A stretch of 32,938 bases of DNA from Nitrosomonas sp. (GCA_020890945.1 JAJHPK010000084.1:1-32938); one strand, 5' to 3'; counted from the first letter of the stretch, positions 18,345 to 25,834 are shown. Notes: generated from the letters alone by a model not told the origin. Numbers and translations are program-made.

Positions 18345-19319
18345 ATGCAAAAAATTACCGGGATTAAAAGCGTGGATTTTAAAGTGGTTGCTTATGGATA
18401 TGGAGTGGTTAACTGGAATGGTCCGACTACTTTGCAGAGCGATGGACGCATTATCGATAACCATTCGATGCCAAAATTACGCGGCTATACCAATTTAACC
18501 GGCAAGGAAAGCGATAAAGGCTATAAATTAAAAAAAGATCCATCGGAAATCGATTTTAAACAAACACCCATGTATATCAGTCAAAACTGTATCAGGCACC
18601 ATATGTTTAGAGACCAAGCCTATGATCTGCATTATGCAAAAGATAAAAACCTGCTTTCTGTGCTGACTTCGATTACCGGCTTGATTCGGGGTTACGTAGT
18701 TCCGGCAAGTCAATGTAAACGCACCAGTCCATTACTTCTGGAAGACTTTATCGATCAATTGGGTAATGGTAATTTCGAACAAATGGGACGTTCCGGCACT
18801 AAAGAGAAAGACAAAGATGATAAAGGCGACGATATAGCCAGCAACTCTTTTTTTTCTAAAACCACGTTTGGAGAAACCGAATATTTAGCTTATGGTTCAA
18901 TCAGTGTTGAGCAATTGCAATTCATTTCCCTGGATAAAAAATTTGATCGGGCTTCAATGGTTATCAAAGAGGGTGAAGGCGGGAAAATTGCTCAGGCTGT
19001 GCAAGATTTCATAAAATCAATTGATCCGAACCGTAATCCCAAAGCAGTGTTTCATCCTAACTACGTGCGTTCCGGCACGATATTTGAGGAAGGCGAAGTC
19101 GGTATTTTATTGGATAACGAAGCAACAGATATTCTCGTCAAAGAAACGTTGCGTATGATTGAAGAGCTGAGCATTCGTCAAGCCAAAGGCTATATGTATG
19201 TCGATAACTTGCTTGTCGATTACAACGATAGTAACAAAATGATGCGCATAAAGCGCAATTCAACCGAAATTAACGAAGAACCAAAATCACCTTATGCCAT
19301 TTATTTTTATGCCAAATAA
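18345..19319 (+). CDS. cas7fv: Type I-F2 (I-Fv) Cascade backbone protein Cas7fv
   Basis: The 324-residue protein matches the Cas7fv of the minimal I-Fv system: starts [13 protein letters not shown], then [69 protein letters not shown] and [26 protein letters not shown] near the end. In Shewanella putrefaciens CN-32 this subunit polymerises along the spacer part of the crRNA and replaces Csy3. A charged low-complexity insertion (about residues 149-168, rich in Lys, Asp and Glu) sits between GNGNFEQ and SFFSKTTFG. It starts two bases after the cas2/3 stop and ends in TAAGGAGGA, where its stop forms part of the cas5fv ribosome site. Confidence 0.95.
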   Translation: MQKITGIKSVDFKVVAYGYGVVNWNGPTTLQSDGRIIDNHSMPKLRGYTNLTGKESDKGYKLKKDPSEIDFKQTPMYISQNCIRHHMFRDQAYDLHYAKDKNLLSVLTSITGLIRGYVVPASQCKRTSPLLLEDFIDQLGNGNFEQMGRSGTKEKDKDDKGDDIASNSFFSKTTFGETEYLAYGSISVEQLQFISLDKKFDRASMVIKEGEGGKIAQAVQDFIKSIDPNRNPKAVFHPNYVRSGTIFEEGEVGILLDNEATDILVKETLRMIEELSIRQAKGYMYVDNLLVDYNDSNKMMRIKRNSTEINEEPKSPYAIYFYAK

Positions 19320-19328
19320 GGAGGAATC

Positions 19329-20357
19329 ATGCGGATTACTATTAAATATGAAGCCTCTTGGCGAAATTCGTTTTTGGACGGTTCTAATAACGAACCATTG
19401 CCAAAAAGTGGTCGGGCATTTGTCGGTTCAATGACGACTCTGGGGAAACGCGATAGTCAAGGTAAGTATTCAAACTTTATCAAACGTGAAATTACGCATG
19501 ACACCGTCATGGGAGTACTGAATCGCCTTATTGGCGATCAAAGAAAGCTTTATCAATCTAGAAATTGCTCTGAATACTTCTTTTCAGGTTTGGAAGAATA
19601 TATATCTTTTAACGACCAGCAGAATCAAAGTGAGCCAATAAATACTGAAACAGTTTACATCCGGAATATGGAAGGAAATACCGATCAAAATTCATTCACG
19701 GGAATGATTAAAGTCAATGATCCAGTTTTTAGATCGGATTATTCAAACATTTTTTGGGGAGTTTTGCTCCTTGACATTGAAAGTCTTTGTCGTTTTATCG
19801 TGGATGAAAGCTTTCAAATACAACCATCAAAGCAATTTGATCCTTTAGATGTTTTACAAAAACTGGATGAATTAAACAAATTAAAGCCCATTGATATTGA
19901 AATGATAATAAATGCTCTGGATACACTGCAGAAATATTTTTCTGATGTAGCTTATAAAGTCATCGATAACAAAATAAAGCCTATCGAATTGTACTGTTCA
20001 GCATTGTATTTGCAGATCGGTCGTTTAAGTCATAAATATGATGTATCTCTCGCACTTACAAAAAATGGTGGTTTAGCGGGTATCTCAAAACGTGGTTATA
20101 CGCCAAAAGATTTCATGGATCGATACACCACGGGTAGTAAAAAACCAATATGGGGAAATCCATACCAACTAAAGGAAAAACGCAAAGGTGAAGGTGAGGT
20201 AGTTTCTCTGCTTACCAAGGCCAACGGTACGCTGGATATTCTTCTCAACATTCCCGACCACAAAGCTGAACAACTGAAAAGAATGATTGATGACGCCGGT
20301 GTTTCCAGTTTTTACCTAGGTAAAAAAGGCTTGGCCTATGTTGACGTAATTCGCTAA
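19329..20357 (+). CDS. cas5fv: Type I-F2 (I-Fv) Cascade subunit Cas5fv
   Basis: The 342-residue protein resembles Cas5fv: YEASWRNSFLDGSNNEPLPKSGR at the start, TVMGVLNRLIGDQRKLYQ, then GISKRGYTPKDFMDRYTTGSKKPIWGNP and the end VSSFYLGKKGLAYVDVIR. In the S. putrefaciens complex it caps the crRNA 5' handle and carries a helical insertion that reads the PAM and takes over the role of the missing large subunit Cas8f. Here the predicted helical region is about residues 140-245. That part is much poorer in G+C (28% in two 60-base lines counted, 19861-19980) than the flanks. A strong Shine-Dalgarno AAGGAGGA precedes ATG 19329. Confidence 0.94.
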   Translation: MRITIKYEASWRNSFLDGSNNEPLPKSGRAFVGSMTTLGKRDSQGKYSNFIKREITHDTVMGVLNRLIGDQRKLYQSRNCSEYFFSGLEEYISFNDQQNQSEPINTETVYIRNMEGNTDQNSFTGMIKVNDPVFRSDYSNIFWGVLLLDIESLCRFIVDESFQIQPSKQFDPLDVLQKLDELNKLKPIDIEMIINALDTLQKYFSDVAYKVIDNKIKPIELYCSALYLQIGRLSHKYDVSLALTKNGGLAGISKRGYTPKDFMDRYTTGSKKPIWGNPYQLKEKRKGEGEVVSLLTKANGTLDILLNIPDHKAEQLKRMIDDAGVSSFYLGKKGLAYVDVIR

Positions 20358-20369
20358 CCGGGAGATACC

Positions 20370-21014
20370 ATGAACTACTACCTTGAAATTACCTTATTAC
20401 CGAATTATGAAATCAATCTTTTCAGCCTCTGGTCCAAAACCTTCCAACAAATACATCTCGGTTTGGTTGAAATGCAAGATAAGCATAAGCAGGTACCGAT
20501 TGGCGTATCGTTTCCCGAGTACAAAATGGGTGAAAAATTCGGCATATTGGGTAGCAAGCTGCGGGTTTTTGCTCCAGACGAAGCCACTTTGAAAGCGTTT
20601 GATACTGGCAAATGGTTAGCTCGTTTGAACGATTATGTGCATTACACCACTATCCGCCCGGTACCGAGTGCGATAAACAGTTATGCTATCTACCAGCGCG
20701 AACAGCCTAAAACAGGCAGAGAGCGTTTAGCTAGGCGTTACGCGAAACGGCATAATTTGGATTACGAAACTGCATTGAATGGAAGAGTGGAATTAAGCGC
20801 GAAGGCTGAGGAAGGAGGAAGATGCGAAAAAGTAATGATGAGCTATAGCGAAATGCCCAATAAAGCTATCGCCACACCCTTTATTCGGCTAAAAAGTTTA
20901 AGCAGTGACCATACGTTCTGCCTGTGGATCAAAAAAAGGGAAATAGAAACCAACGTTAACGGAACTTTCACTACCTACGGTTTAAGTTCTGCTGCTTCCG
21001 TCCCAGAATTCTGA
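20370..21014 (+). CDS. cas6f: CRISPR repeat endoribonuclease Cas6f (Csy4)
   Basis: The 214-residue protein cuts the repeat RNA at the base of its hairpin and stays bound to the crRNA 3' end. Catalytic His29 (QQIHLGL) is at exactly the position of His29 in P. aeruginosa Csy4. The Arg-rich helix that binds the stem is RERLARRYAKRH (117-128). The Ser pair of the active site is likely Ser176/Ser178 (LKSLS). The C-terminal block TFTTYGLSSAASVPEF matches the family end YGLSxxxxVPxF. GGGAG upstream fixes ATG 20370, 12 bp after cas5fv. It is the last cas gene, 132 bp before the first repeat. Confidence 0.97.
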   Translation: MNYYLEITLLPNYEINLFSLWSKTFQQIHLGLVEMQDKHKQVPIGVSFPEYKMGEKFGILGSKLRVFAPDEATLKAFDTGKWLARLNDYVHYTTIRPVPSAINSYAIYQREQPKTGRERLARRYAKRHNLDYETALNGRVELSAKAEEGGRCEKVMMSYSEMPNKAIATPFIRLKSLSSDHTFCLWIKKREIETNVNGTFTTYGLSSAASVPEF

Positions 21015-21048
21015 CCCATTTTTTTAACGATCTTTAACAATTCATAAA

Positions 21049-21061
21049 AATCAGCCAGTTG
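21049..21061 (+). promoter_or_regulatory. Candidate IHF binding site in the CRISPR leader
   Basis: AATCAGCCAGTTG fits the consensus WATCARNNNNTTR at every fixed position, and an A-rich run precedes it. IHF bends the leader for Cas1-Cas2/3 integration in type I-F systems studied in Pectobacterium. The site starts 98 bp before the first repeat. Confidence 0.55.
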
Positions 21062-21127
21062 TGATGTAGGTGTTGGTGAGATGGTGATTCATTCATAAAC
21101 ATCCTGTACACTCCACCACGACTGGCT
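21053..21127. repeat. Leader inverted repeat overlapping the IHF-like site
   Basis: AGCCAGTTGTG (21053-21063) and CACGACTGGCT (21117-21127) are inverted copies with 10 of 11 positions matching, 53 bp apart. The left arm lies inside the IHF-like site; the right arm ends 19 bp before the first repeat. Confidence 0.6.
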
Positions 21128-21146
21128 TTAAGTATTTTTATCGTCA

Positions 21147-22859
21147 GTTCGCTGCCGCACAGGCAGCTTAGAAATGGAAGCTCTTCTTTAGTTAAGTAAT
21201 CGATGTGTTCGCTGCCGCACAGGCAGCTTAGAAAAGCGTCGTTCACTTTCAGCCGGCGACGATCGAGTTCGCTGCCGCACAGGCAGCTTAGAAAAATAAC
21301 AGCCCACGCGAAATGAAATTATGGCGGTTCGCTGCCGCACAGGCAGCTTAGAAACATGAGGTTTCAGAGATTTTTATTGCCTATGCAGTTCGCTGCCGCA
21401 CAGGCAGCTTAGAAATTTTTTCTTAACGCAAACGGATAATCTCCGGAGTTCGCTGCCGCACAGGCAGCTTAGAAATTGTAGTAATTTTTTTGTGTTAGTT
21501 TTCATATGTTCGCTGCCGCACAGGCAGCTTAGAAAATCAGGGAAATTCCATTTAAAACTTGCTTGAGGTTCGCTGCCGCACAGGCAGCTTAGAAATTGTG
21601 AAGAACCAGTTCCAGTTGATCCAGTGCGTTCGCTGCCGCACAGGCAGCTTAGAAATAACAATACTTACATTTAATCCATTCGATTTAGTTCGCTGCCGCA
21701 CAGGCAGCTTAGAAATGTACCTGTCCAAGCGGTTATCTGTACTCTGAGTTCGCTGCCGCACAGGCAGCTTAGAAAGATTAATCAATTTATTCTGTAAACC
21801 GGCAAAGGTTCGCTGCCGCACAGGCAGCTTAGAAATATTTAGGGGGGTAAAATGAGCACTCCTAGAGGTTCGCTGCCGCACAGGCAGCTTAGAAAACTCA
21901 CGCGCATAAATACGTAACTAATCGTGCGTTCGCTGCCGCACAGGCAGCTTAGAAAATACACCGCTACCACTTCCCAATTTATACTCAGTTCGCTGCCGCA
22001 CAGGCAGCTTAGAAATTCTCACGCACTGTTTAAAACACTCTCACGAAGTTCGCTGCCGCACAGGCAGCTTAGAAATTCAGATATGTGACCAATCCAATCG
22101 ATAAGTAGTTCGCTGCCGCACAGGCAGCTTAGAAAAATCCCAGCTGTTGATAATTGCTCTTTAATAAGTTCGCTGCCGCACAGGCAGCTTAGAAATTCTT
22201 GTTGAATTGTACTATACGCTTTACCGAGTTCGCTGCCGCACAGGCAGCTTAGAAAATTTTAAGTTTTCCTTATAAAGTTTGCGTTTCGTTCGCTGCCGCA
22301 CAGGCAGCTTAGAAAATCGTCACTAAGAACTCTTAACATTTCGGTTAGTTCGCTGCCGCACAGGCAGCTTAGAAAGTGTTAAACCGATAAATGCAGATTT
22401 TTTGAGCGTTCGCTGCCGCACAGGCACAGCTTAGAAATTCCGGGTTAAGACGCTCTGTTAGCATAGCTAGTTCGCTGCCGCACAGGCAGCTTAGAAATTT
22501 TCAAAATTGATTTAAGATAATCTTAATTTGTTCGCTGCCGCACAGGCAGCTTAGAAAGTCACTATTCATCATCTTTTTAAGGGTGTCGTAGTTCGCTGCC
22601 GCACAGGCAGCTTAGAAATAATTTTTTACGCATACGCGGCGCAGTTGCTAGTTCGCTGCCGCACAGGCAGCTTAGAAATATTCATGCGGGTTTGCGCTTA
22701 GATACCCGAAGTTCGCTGCCGCACAGGCAGCTTAGAAAATCGTGCAAAACACTTCTATAGCGGCTTGCGGTGTTCGCTGCCGCACAGGCAGCTTAGAAAA
22801 ATACTAGATTCAAACAGGTATTAGACAGCGTGTTCGCTGCCGCACAGGTAGCTTAGAAA
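21147..22859 (+). CRISPR. Type I-F CRISPR array, 29 repeats and 28 spacers
   Basis: The 28-bp repeat begins GTTCGCTGCC and ends AGCTTAGAAA. It contains the I-F hairpin CTGCC-GCACA-GGCAG (5-bp stem, 5-nt loop), so Cas6f cleavage gives the 5' handle CTTAGAAA. Repeats start at 21147 and then every 60-61 bp (62 after the odd one); spacers are 32 bp, with 33 bp at spacers 4, 24 and 27. All copies are identical by eye except repeat 22 (22408-22437, 30 bp, extra CA in the 3' half of the stem) and repeat 29 (22832-22859, C to T in the stem). The terminal variant marks the leader-distal end, so transcription runs on the plus strand from the leader at 21015-21146. No spacer was seen to match elsewhere in this window. 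Confidence 0.99.
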
Positions 22860-23183
22860 AATTCCTTTCCGGGCGGGGCGGGTTACATCAAATTCAGAAG
22901 AACTCATGCCTATCACTTCAATGCTATTGTTTTAAAAACTATTATAGCATCCGGTTAATCAGTTCTGATTACAACCGTGCAAAAGTTTCTGATCATCAAG
23001 AAATGGCATAAAGTATTTTGACATACCGCTAATTTAAAGATATTTTTTGATACTGCGATGAAAGCAACTTCCCTTCCTACAAGGACAATCTGTCAATGAA
23101 CATTTGTTTCTGGCTATCAATGATTTTTCCAGGAAGTTATATGATGATTTTTTTTCGATAAACCCCTACTTTATCTATAAACG
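22860..23183 (+). other. Gap between CRISPR array and ygfA, with structured leader
   Basis: The first 150 bp show nothing recognisable. From about 23053, just after the promoter at 23018-23046, the sequence can fold: TCCT-ACA-AGGA (23075-23085) inside a long-range pair AACTTCC (23066-23072) / GGAAGTT (23132-23138), followed by eight T at 23148-23155. This could be a structured 5' untranslated leader of ygfA or a separate small RNA of about 100 nt. The region upstream of ygfA is where 6S RNA lies in many proteobacteria, but I cannot recognise 6S here. Confidence 0.4.
23018..23046 (+). promoter_or_regulatory. Promoter upstream of ygfA
   Basis: A consensus -35 box TTGACA (23018-23023) is followed by an exact 17-nt spacer and TATTTT (23041-23046) as the -10 box, 4 of 6 matches. 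Transcription would begin near 23053, leaving about 130 nt before the ygfA ATG. Confidence 0.6.
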
Positions 23184-23762
23184 ATGAAAAACGATTGGAA
23201 AGACTGGCGGAAAGAAAAACGAAAGCAGCTTATTACCGCTCGTGATGCCATTCCAAAAGAAGTGCATCAGCAATGGAGTGAAAATATTTCAGAATTTCTG
23301 CAGAAAGGTTTTCCTCAGCTAAATAAACTCGTGCTGGGAATTTACTGGCCATTTCGCAATGAATATGATCCACGCTTAGTCGCGCAATATTTTTTAGAAC
23401 AGGATGTCACATTGGCATTGCCAGAAGTAGTGCAGCGTAATGAACCATTGTGTTTCCGAAAATGGACTCCTGAGAGTGCTATGAGGCGCGGAGAATACGA
23501 TATCCCTGTGCCTGCGGATGCTCCCAGTGTTATTCCTAATGCGTTATTGATTCCTATGGTTGGATTCGATTCGCAAGGTTATCGTTTAGGTTATGGCAGC
23601 GGATATTTCGACCGCACACTTGCGAAGTATGATGCGTTACCAATGGCGATCGGTATTGCATTTGAATTACAACGGCTACCCGATACCTATCCTCAACCAC
23701 ATGATATTCCAATGCATTATATTGTTACCGAGACGGGAATTCATCTCCCCAACGTGGCATGA
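23184..23762 (+). CDS. ygfA: 5-formyltetrahydrofolate cyclo-ligase
   Basis: The enzyme converts 5-formyl-THF to 5,10-methenyl-THF with ATP, returning a stored folate to one-carbon metabolism. The 192-residue protein begins with the basic helix DWRKEKRKQLITARDAI. It has YWPFRNEYDPR (substrate region), a middle PLCFRKW block, LLIPMVGFDSQGYRLGYGSGYFDRTLA (the GYGxGYYDR-type nucleotide motif), and the ending MHYIVTETGI. Length is typical. The last 38 bp overlap the convergent ubiX gene. A consensus-like promoter lies about 130 bp upstream. Confidence 0.94.
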   Translation: MKNDWKDWRKEKRKQLITARDAIPKEVHQQWSENISEFLQKGFPQLNKLVLGIYWPFRNEYDPRLVAQYFLEQDVTLALPEVVQRNEPLCFRKWTPESAMRRGEYDIPVPADAPSVIPNALLIPMVGFDSQGYRLGYGSGYFDRTLAKYDALPMAIGIAFELQRLPDTYPQPHDIPMHYIVTETGIHLPNVA

Positions 23763-24348
23763 GAGAATGATTTATTTTTAAATGATCGAGTATACGGGCC
23801 ACCACAAAATCTACCATATCTCCGATGGTTTGGGGATGATGATAAAAACCAGGGTTAGCTGGCATGATAATGGCGCCACTGCGCGCCAATTTGAGCATAT
23901 TTTCGAGATGCAGCGTGGAAAAAGGCATCTCCCTCGGCACCAAAATTAATGGGCGATTTTCTTTCAACATGACATCAGCGGCACGTTCAATTAGCTTTTG
24001 ATTCAAACCTATTGCGATAGCCGATAACGTTCCCATCGTGCAAGGACAGATGACCATTGCATCGGCAGGATTGGAACCAGAAGCCACCGGTGCAAACCAT
24101 TCTTCACGGCCAAACACGCATAATTGACCTTCAGGAAGTTGATAACGTTGCTTAAAATAAGACTCAGCGTCCTTAGGATTTGAGGGCAGACTTAAATCCA
24201 TTTCTTGGCGCGCAACGATTTGAGCAACTTGTGAATACAGCAAATAAACTCTTTGCTGGCGCAACAGTAATTGTTCTAATAAGCGAATGCCATAAGGCAT
24301 GCCAGAGGCGCCGGTCAAAGCAAGCGTGATGGTCTTTTGATCAGACAT
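23725..24348 (-). CDS. ubiX: Flavin prenyltransferase UbiX
   Basis: UbiX makes prenylated FMN, the cofactor of the UbiD decarboxylase in ubiquinone synthesis. The 207-residue flavoprotein has the N-terminal LALTGASGMPYGIRLLEQLL phosphate/FMN loop, VASGSNPADAMVICPCTMGTLSAIAIG, ENRPLILVPREMPFSTLHLENM and IIMPANPGFYHHPQTIGDMVDFVVARILD, all family blocks. The active-site Glu and Arg of the VPREMP segment are present. The 3' end overlaps the 3' end of ygfA by 38 bp on the opposite strand. ubiD is not in the window. The gene starts 72 bp downstream of hprK on the same strand. Confidence 0.95.
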   Translation of the reverse strand: MSDQKTITLALTGASGMPYGIRLLEQLLLRQQRVYLLYSQVAQIVARQEMDLSLPSNPKDAESYFKQRYQLPEGQLCVFGREEWFAPVASGSNPADAMVICPCTMGTLSAIAIGLNQKLIERAADVMLKENRPLILVPREMPFSTLHLENMLKLARSGAIIMPANPGFYHHPQTIGDMVDFVVARILDHLKINHSLMPRWGDEFPSR

Positions 24349-24400
24349 GCGTCAAAAACCCGCTCGATCAATAAGATTCAATTTTTTCGAGACTCAAGAA

Positions 24401-24420
24401 AATATTCCCATGAGAATATT
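24401..24420 (-). terminator. Possible weak terminator after hprK
   Basis: AATATTC-CCATGA-GAATATT is a perfect 7-bp dyad immediately after the hprK stop. On the minus strand the second arm runs into TTTTC. The stem is AT-rich, so termination would be weak; it may rather be a processing or stability element between the hprK operon and ubiX. Confidence 0.35.
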
Positions 24421-25380
24421 CTACTGATCATACTTTTTGTCATTTTCATTGAGCATTTCCCGTTCTTGCCGCTCGATAAAATCTTTGGTGCTATCAATAC
24501 CGCGCAACTGCAACACATAGTTTCGTACCGCAGCTTCTACTAAAACAGCCAGATTTCGACCCGCTGCAACCGGAATAATCACTTTGCGGATATCAACATT
24601 CATGATGCTCTGATTCAAATTGCTCAACGGTAGGCGTTCTTGCATAACAGTATCTCCGGAGCCGCCATTTTGCAGATGTACAATCAATTTCATATTCTTG
24701 CGGCGCCGTACTGCGGTTTCGCCAAAAATAGTGCGGATATTCAAGATACCCAATCCTCGAACTTCGAGATAATCCCGTAACATCGGAGGACAGCGACCTT
24801 CCAACGTTTCTGGAGCAATACGGCGCAATTCCACGATGTCATCGGCGACTAAACCATGCCCGCGGCTTATCAGTTCAAGTGCTAACTCGCTTTTGCCGAC
24901 ACCGCTTTCACCGGTTATTAACACTCCCATGCCCAGCACATCCAAAAGAACGCCGTGCAAAATACAAGAAGGAGCGAGCACACTATTGAGATAGGAGCGA
25001 ATTACCCAAATAATTTCAGAACTGGGGTACGGTGAGCTAAGTAGCGGAATATTAGCGTTATCTGACAATGCGAGAATAGATTGTGGTGCGTCGGCATTAT
25101 CTGCGATGATGATACAAACCATATTGCTTTGTATCAGTTGATCGGTTTTCTTCTCTAATACTTGCGCATCGAGTCTGTTTAAATAATTAATCCCGTCACT
25201 ATTTAATACTTGAATCCAATCCGGTTGAATAAAATTCAAGTAGCCTATCGCTTCTTTACCAGTATTTAATACTGACTCGTCCGTCAGTAATTTATTCCGG
25301 CCATTGTGACCAGAAACCCAGCTTAATTTGAGTTTTTCTTTTTTATCTTCAAATAGTTGTGCGATACTAATTTGTGACAT
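24421..25380 (-). CDS. hprK: HPr kinase/phosphorylase
   Basis: HprK phosphorylates and dephosphorylates a Ser of HPr and is part of the incomplete, regulatory PTS of many proteobacteria. From the Met of MSQISIAQLFEDKK the protein has 319 residues. The P-loop GVLITGESGVGKSELALELISRGHGLVADD is clear, followed by the family region EVRGLGILNIRTIFGETAVRRRKNMKLIV and the C-terminal IPVAAGRNLAVLVEAAVRNYVL block. I chose ATG 25380; a Met at 25398 in frame would deepen the overlap with ptsN (already 14 bp). It is the last gene of the lptC-to-hprK operon. HPr and enzyme I are not in this window. Confidence 0.95.
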   Translation of the reverse strand: MSQISIAQLFEDKKEKLKLSWVSGHNGRNKLLTDESVLNTGKEAIGYLNFIQPDWIQVLNSDGINYLNRLDAQVLEKKTDQLIQSNMVCIIIADNADAPQSILALSDNANIPLLSSPYPSSEIIWVIRSYLNSVLAPSCILHGVLLDVLGMGVLITGESGVGKSELALELISRGHGLVADDIVELRRIAPETLEGRCPPMLRDYLEVRGLGILNIRTIFGETAVRRRKNMKLIVHLQNGGSGDTVMQERLPLSNLNQSIMNVDIRKVIIPVAAGRNLAVLVEAAVRNYVLQLRGIDSTKDFIERQEREMLNENDKKYDQ

Positions 25381-25834
25381 CTGGTTTCCAGTTTGCAATC
25401 ATTTGGTGGATGACGGCAGCATCCTTGTGGCGAAGGAGATTGTCACGAAAATTCTTATCGCTAAACATTTGCGCTAATTCACTGAGGATTTGCAAATGCT
25501 GATCGGTAGCTTTTTCGGGTACCAGTAAAATACACGCGATACTAACCGGTTGCCCATCGGGTGCATCAAAAGGAATCGGTTCTTTCAACGTAACCAGTGC
25601 TGCAACAGCTTCGCGTAAACCTTTAATGCGGCCATGTGGAATCGCTACACCTTGTCCTAAACCAGTAGAGCCAAGTTTTTCGCGTGCAAACAGGCTATCG
25701 AATACTTGGCTGCGTGCAATTTTATGCGTATTTTCAAATAATAGTCCTGCTTGCTCGAAGACTCTTTTCTTGCTTGCGACATCTAAATCAACGATGACGT
25801 TTGAAGGAGGAAGGAGTTTTGAAATAAGATTCAT
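25367..25834 (-). CDS. ptsN: Nitrogen-regulatory PTS protein EIIA-Ntr
   Basis: The 155-residue protein is a single EIIA domain of the fructose/Ntr type. The phosphorylated His lies in GQGVAIPHGRIKGL. ENTHKIARSQVFDSLFAREKLGSTGLG precedes it and ILLVPEKATDQHLQILSELAQMF follows, all in family order. In other proteobacteria EIIA-Ntr regulates potassium uptake and other systems according to its phosphorylation state. No EIIB or EIIC gene is adjacent, so a transport role is unlikely. The position downstream of rpoN and hpf and overlapping hprK by 14 bp is the classic arrangement. Confidence 0.95.
   Translation of the reverse strand: MNLISKLLPPSNVIVDLDVASKKRVFEQAGLLFENTHKIARSQVFDSLFAREKLGSTGLGQGVAIPHGRIKGLREAVAALVTLKEPIPFDAPDGQPVSIACILLVPEKATDQHLQILSELAQMFSDKNFRDNLLRHKDAAVIHQMIANWKPDVTN

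Larger units (their letters stand above)
21015..21146 (+). promoter_or_regulatory. CRISPR leader
   Basis: This is the 132-bp AT-rich stretch between the cas6f stop and the first repeat. It is on the leader side because the opposite end of the array has the degenerate repeat and because the cas6f gene reads into it. It should hold the array promoter, but I cannot assign the boxes with confidence. It contains the IHF-like site and the inverted repeat listed separately. Confidence 0.8.

Noticed and set aside
18345-20357. Ordinary I-F1 Csy1-Csy2-Csy3 set
   Set aside because: Only two genes lie between cas2/3 and cas6f, and neither resembles Csy1, Csy2 or Csy3.
14471-21014. CRISPR-associated transposon (type I-F3, Tn7-like)
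   Set aside because: cas1 and cas2/3 are present and no tniQ, tnsA, tnsB or tnsC gene is in the window; the Cas7/Cas5 proteins match the I-Fv type.
21034-21881. Minus-strand open frames made of repeated FLSCLCGSE or SKLPVRQRT units
   Set aside because: They are translations of the CRISPR repeats; the periodicity is that of the array and there is no start signal or coding evidence.
22860-23183. 6S RNA gene upstream of ygfA
   Set aside because: Position fits, but the promoter leaves only about 130 nt and I cannot see the long closing stem and central bubble of 6S RNA.
24401-24420. Strong terminator after hprK
   Set aside because: The dyad is perfect but AT-rich and lacks a long T run, so it is listed only as a weak candidate.
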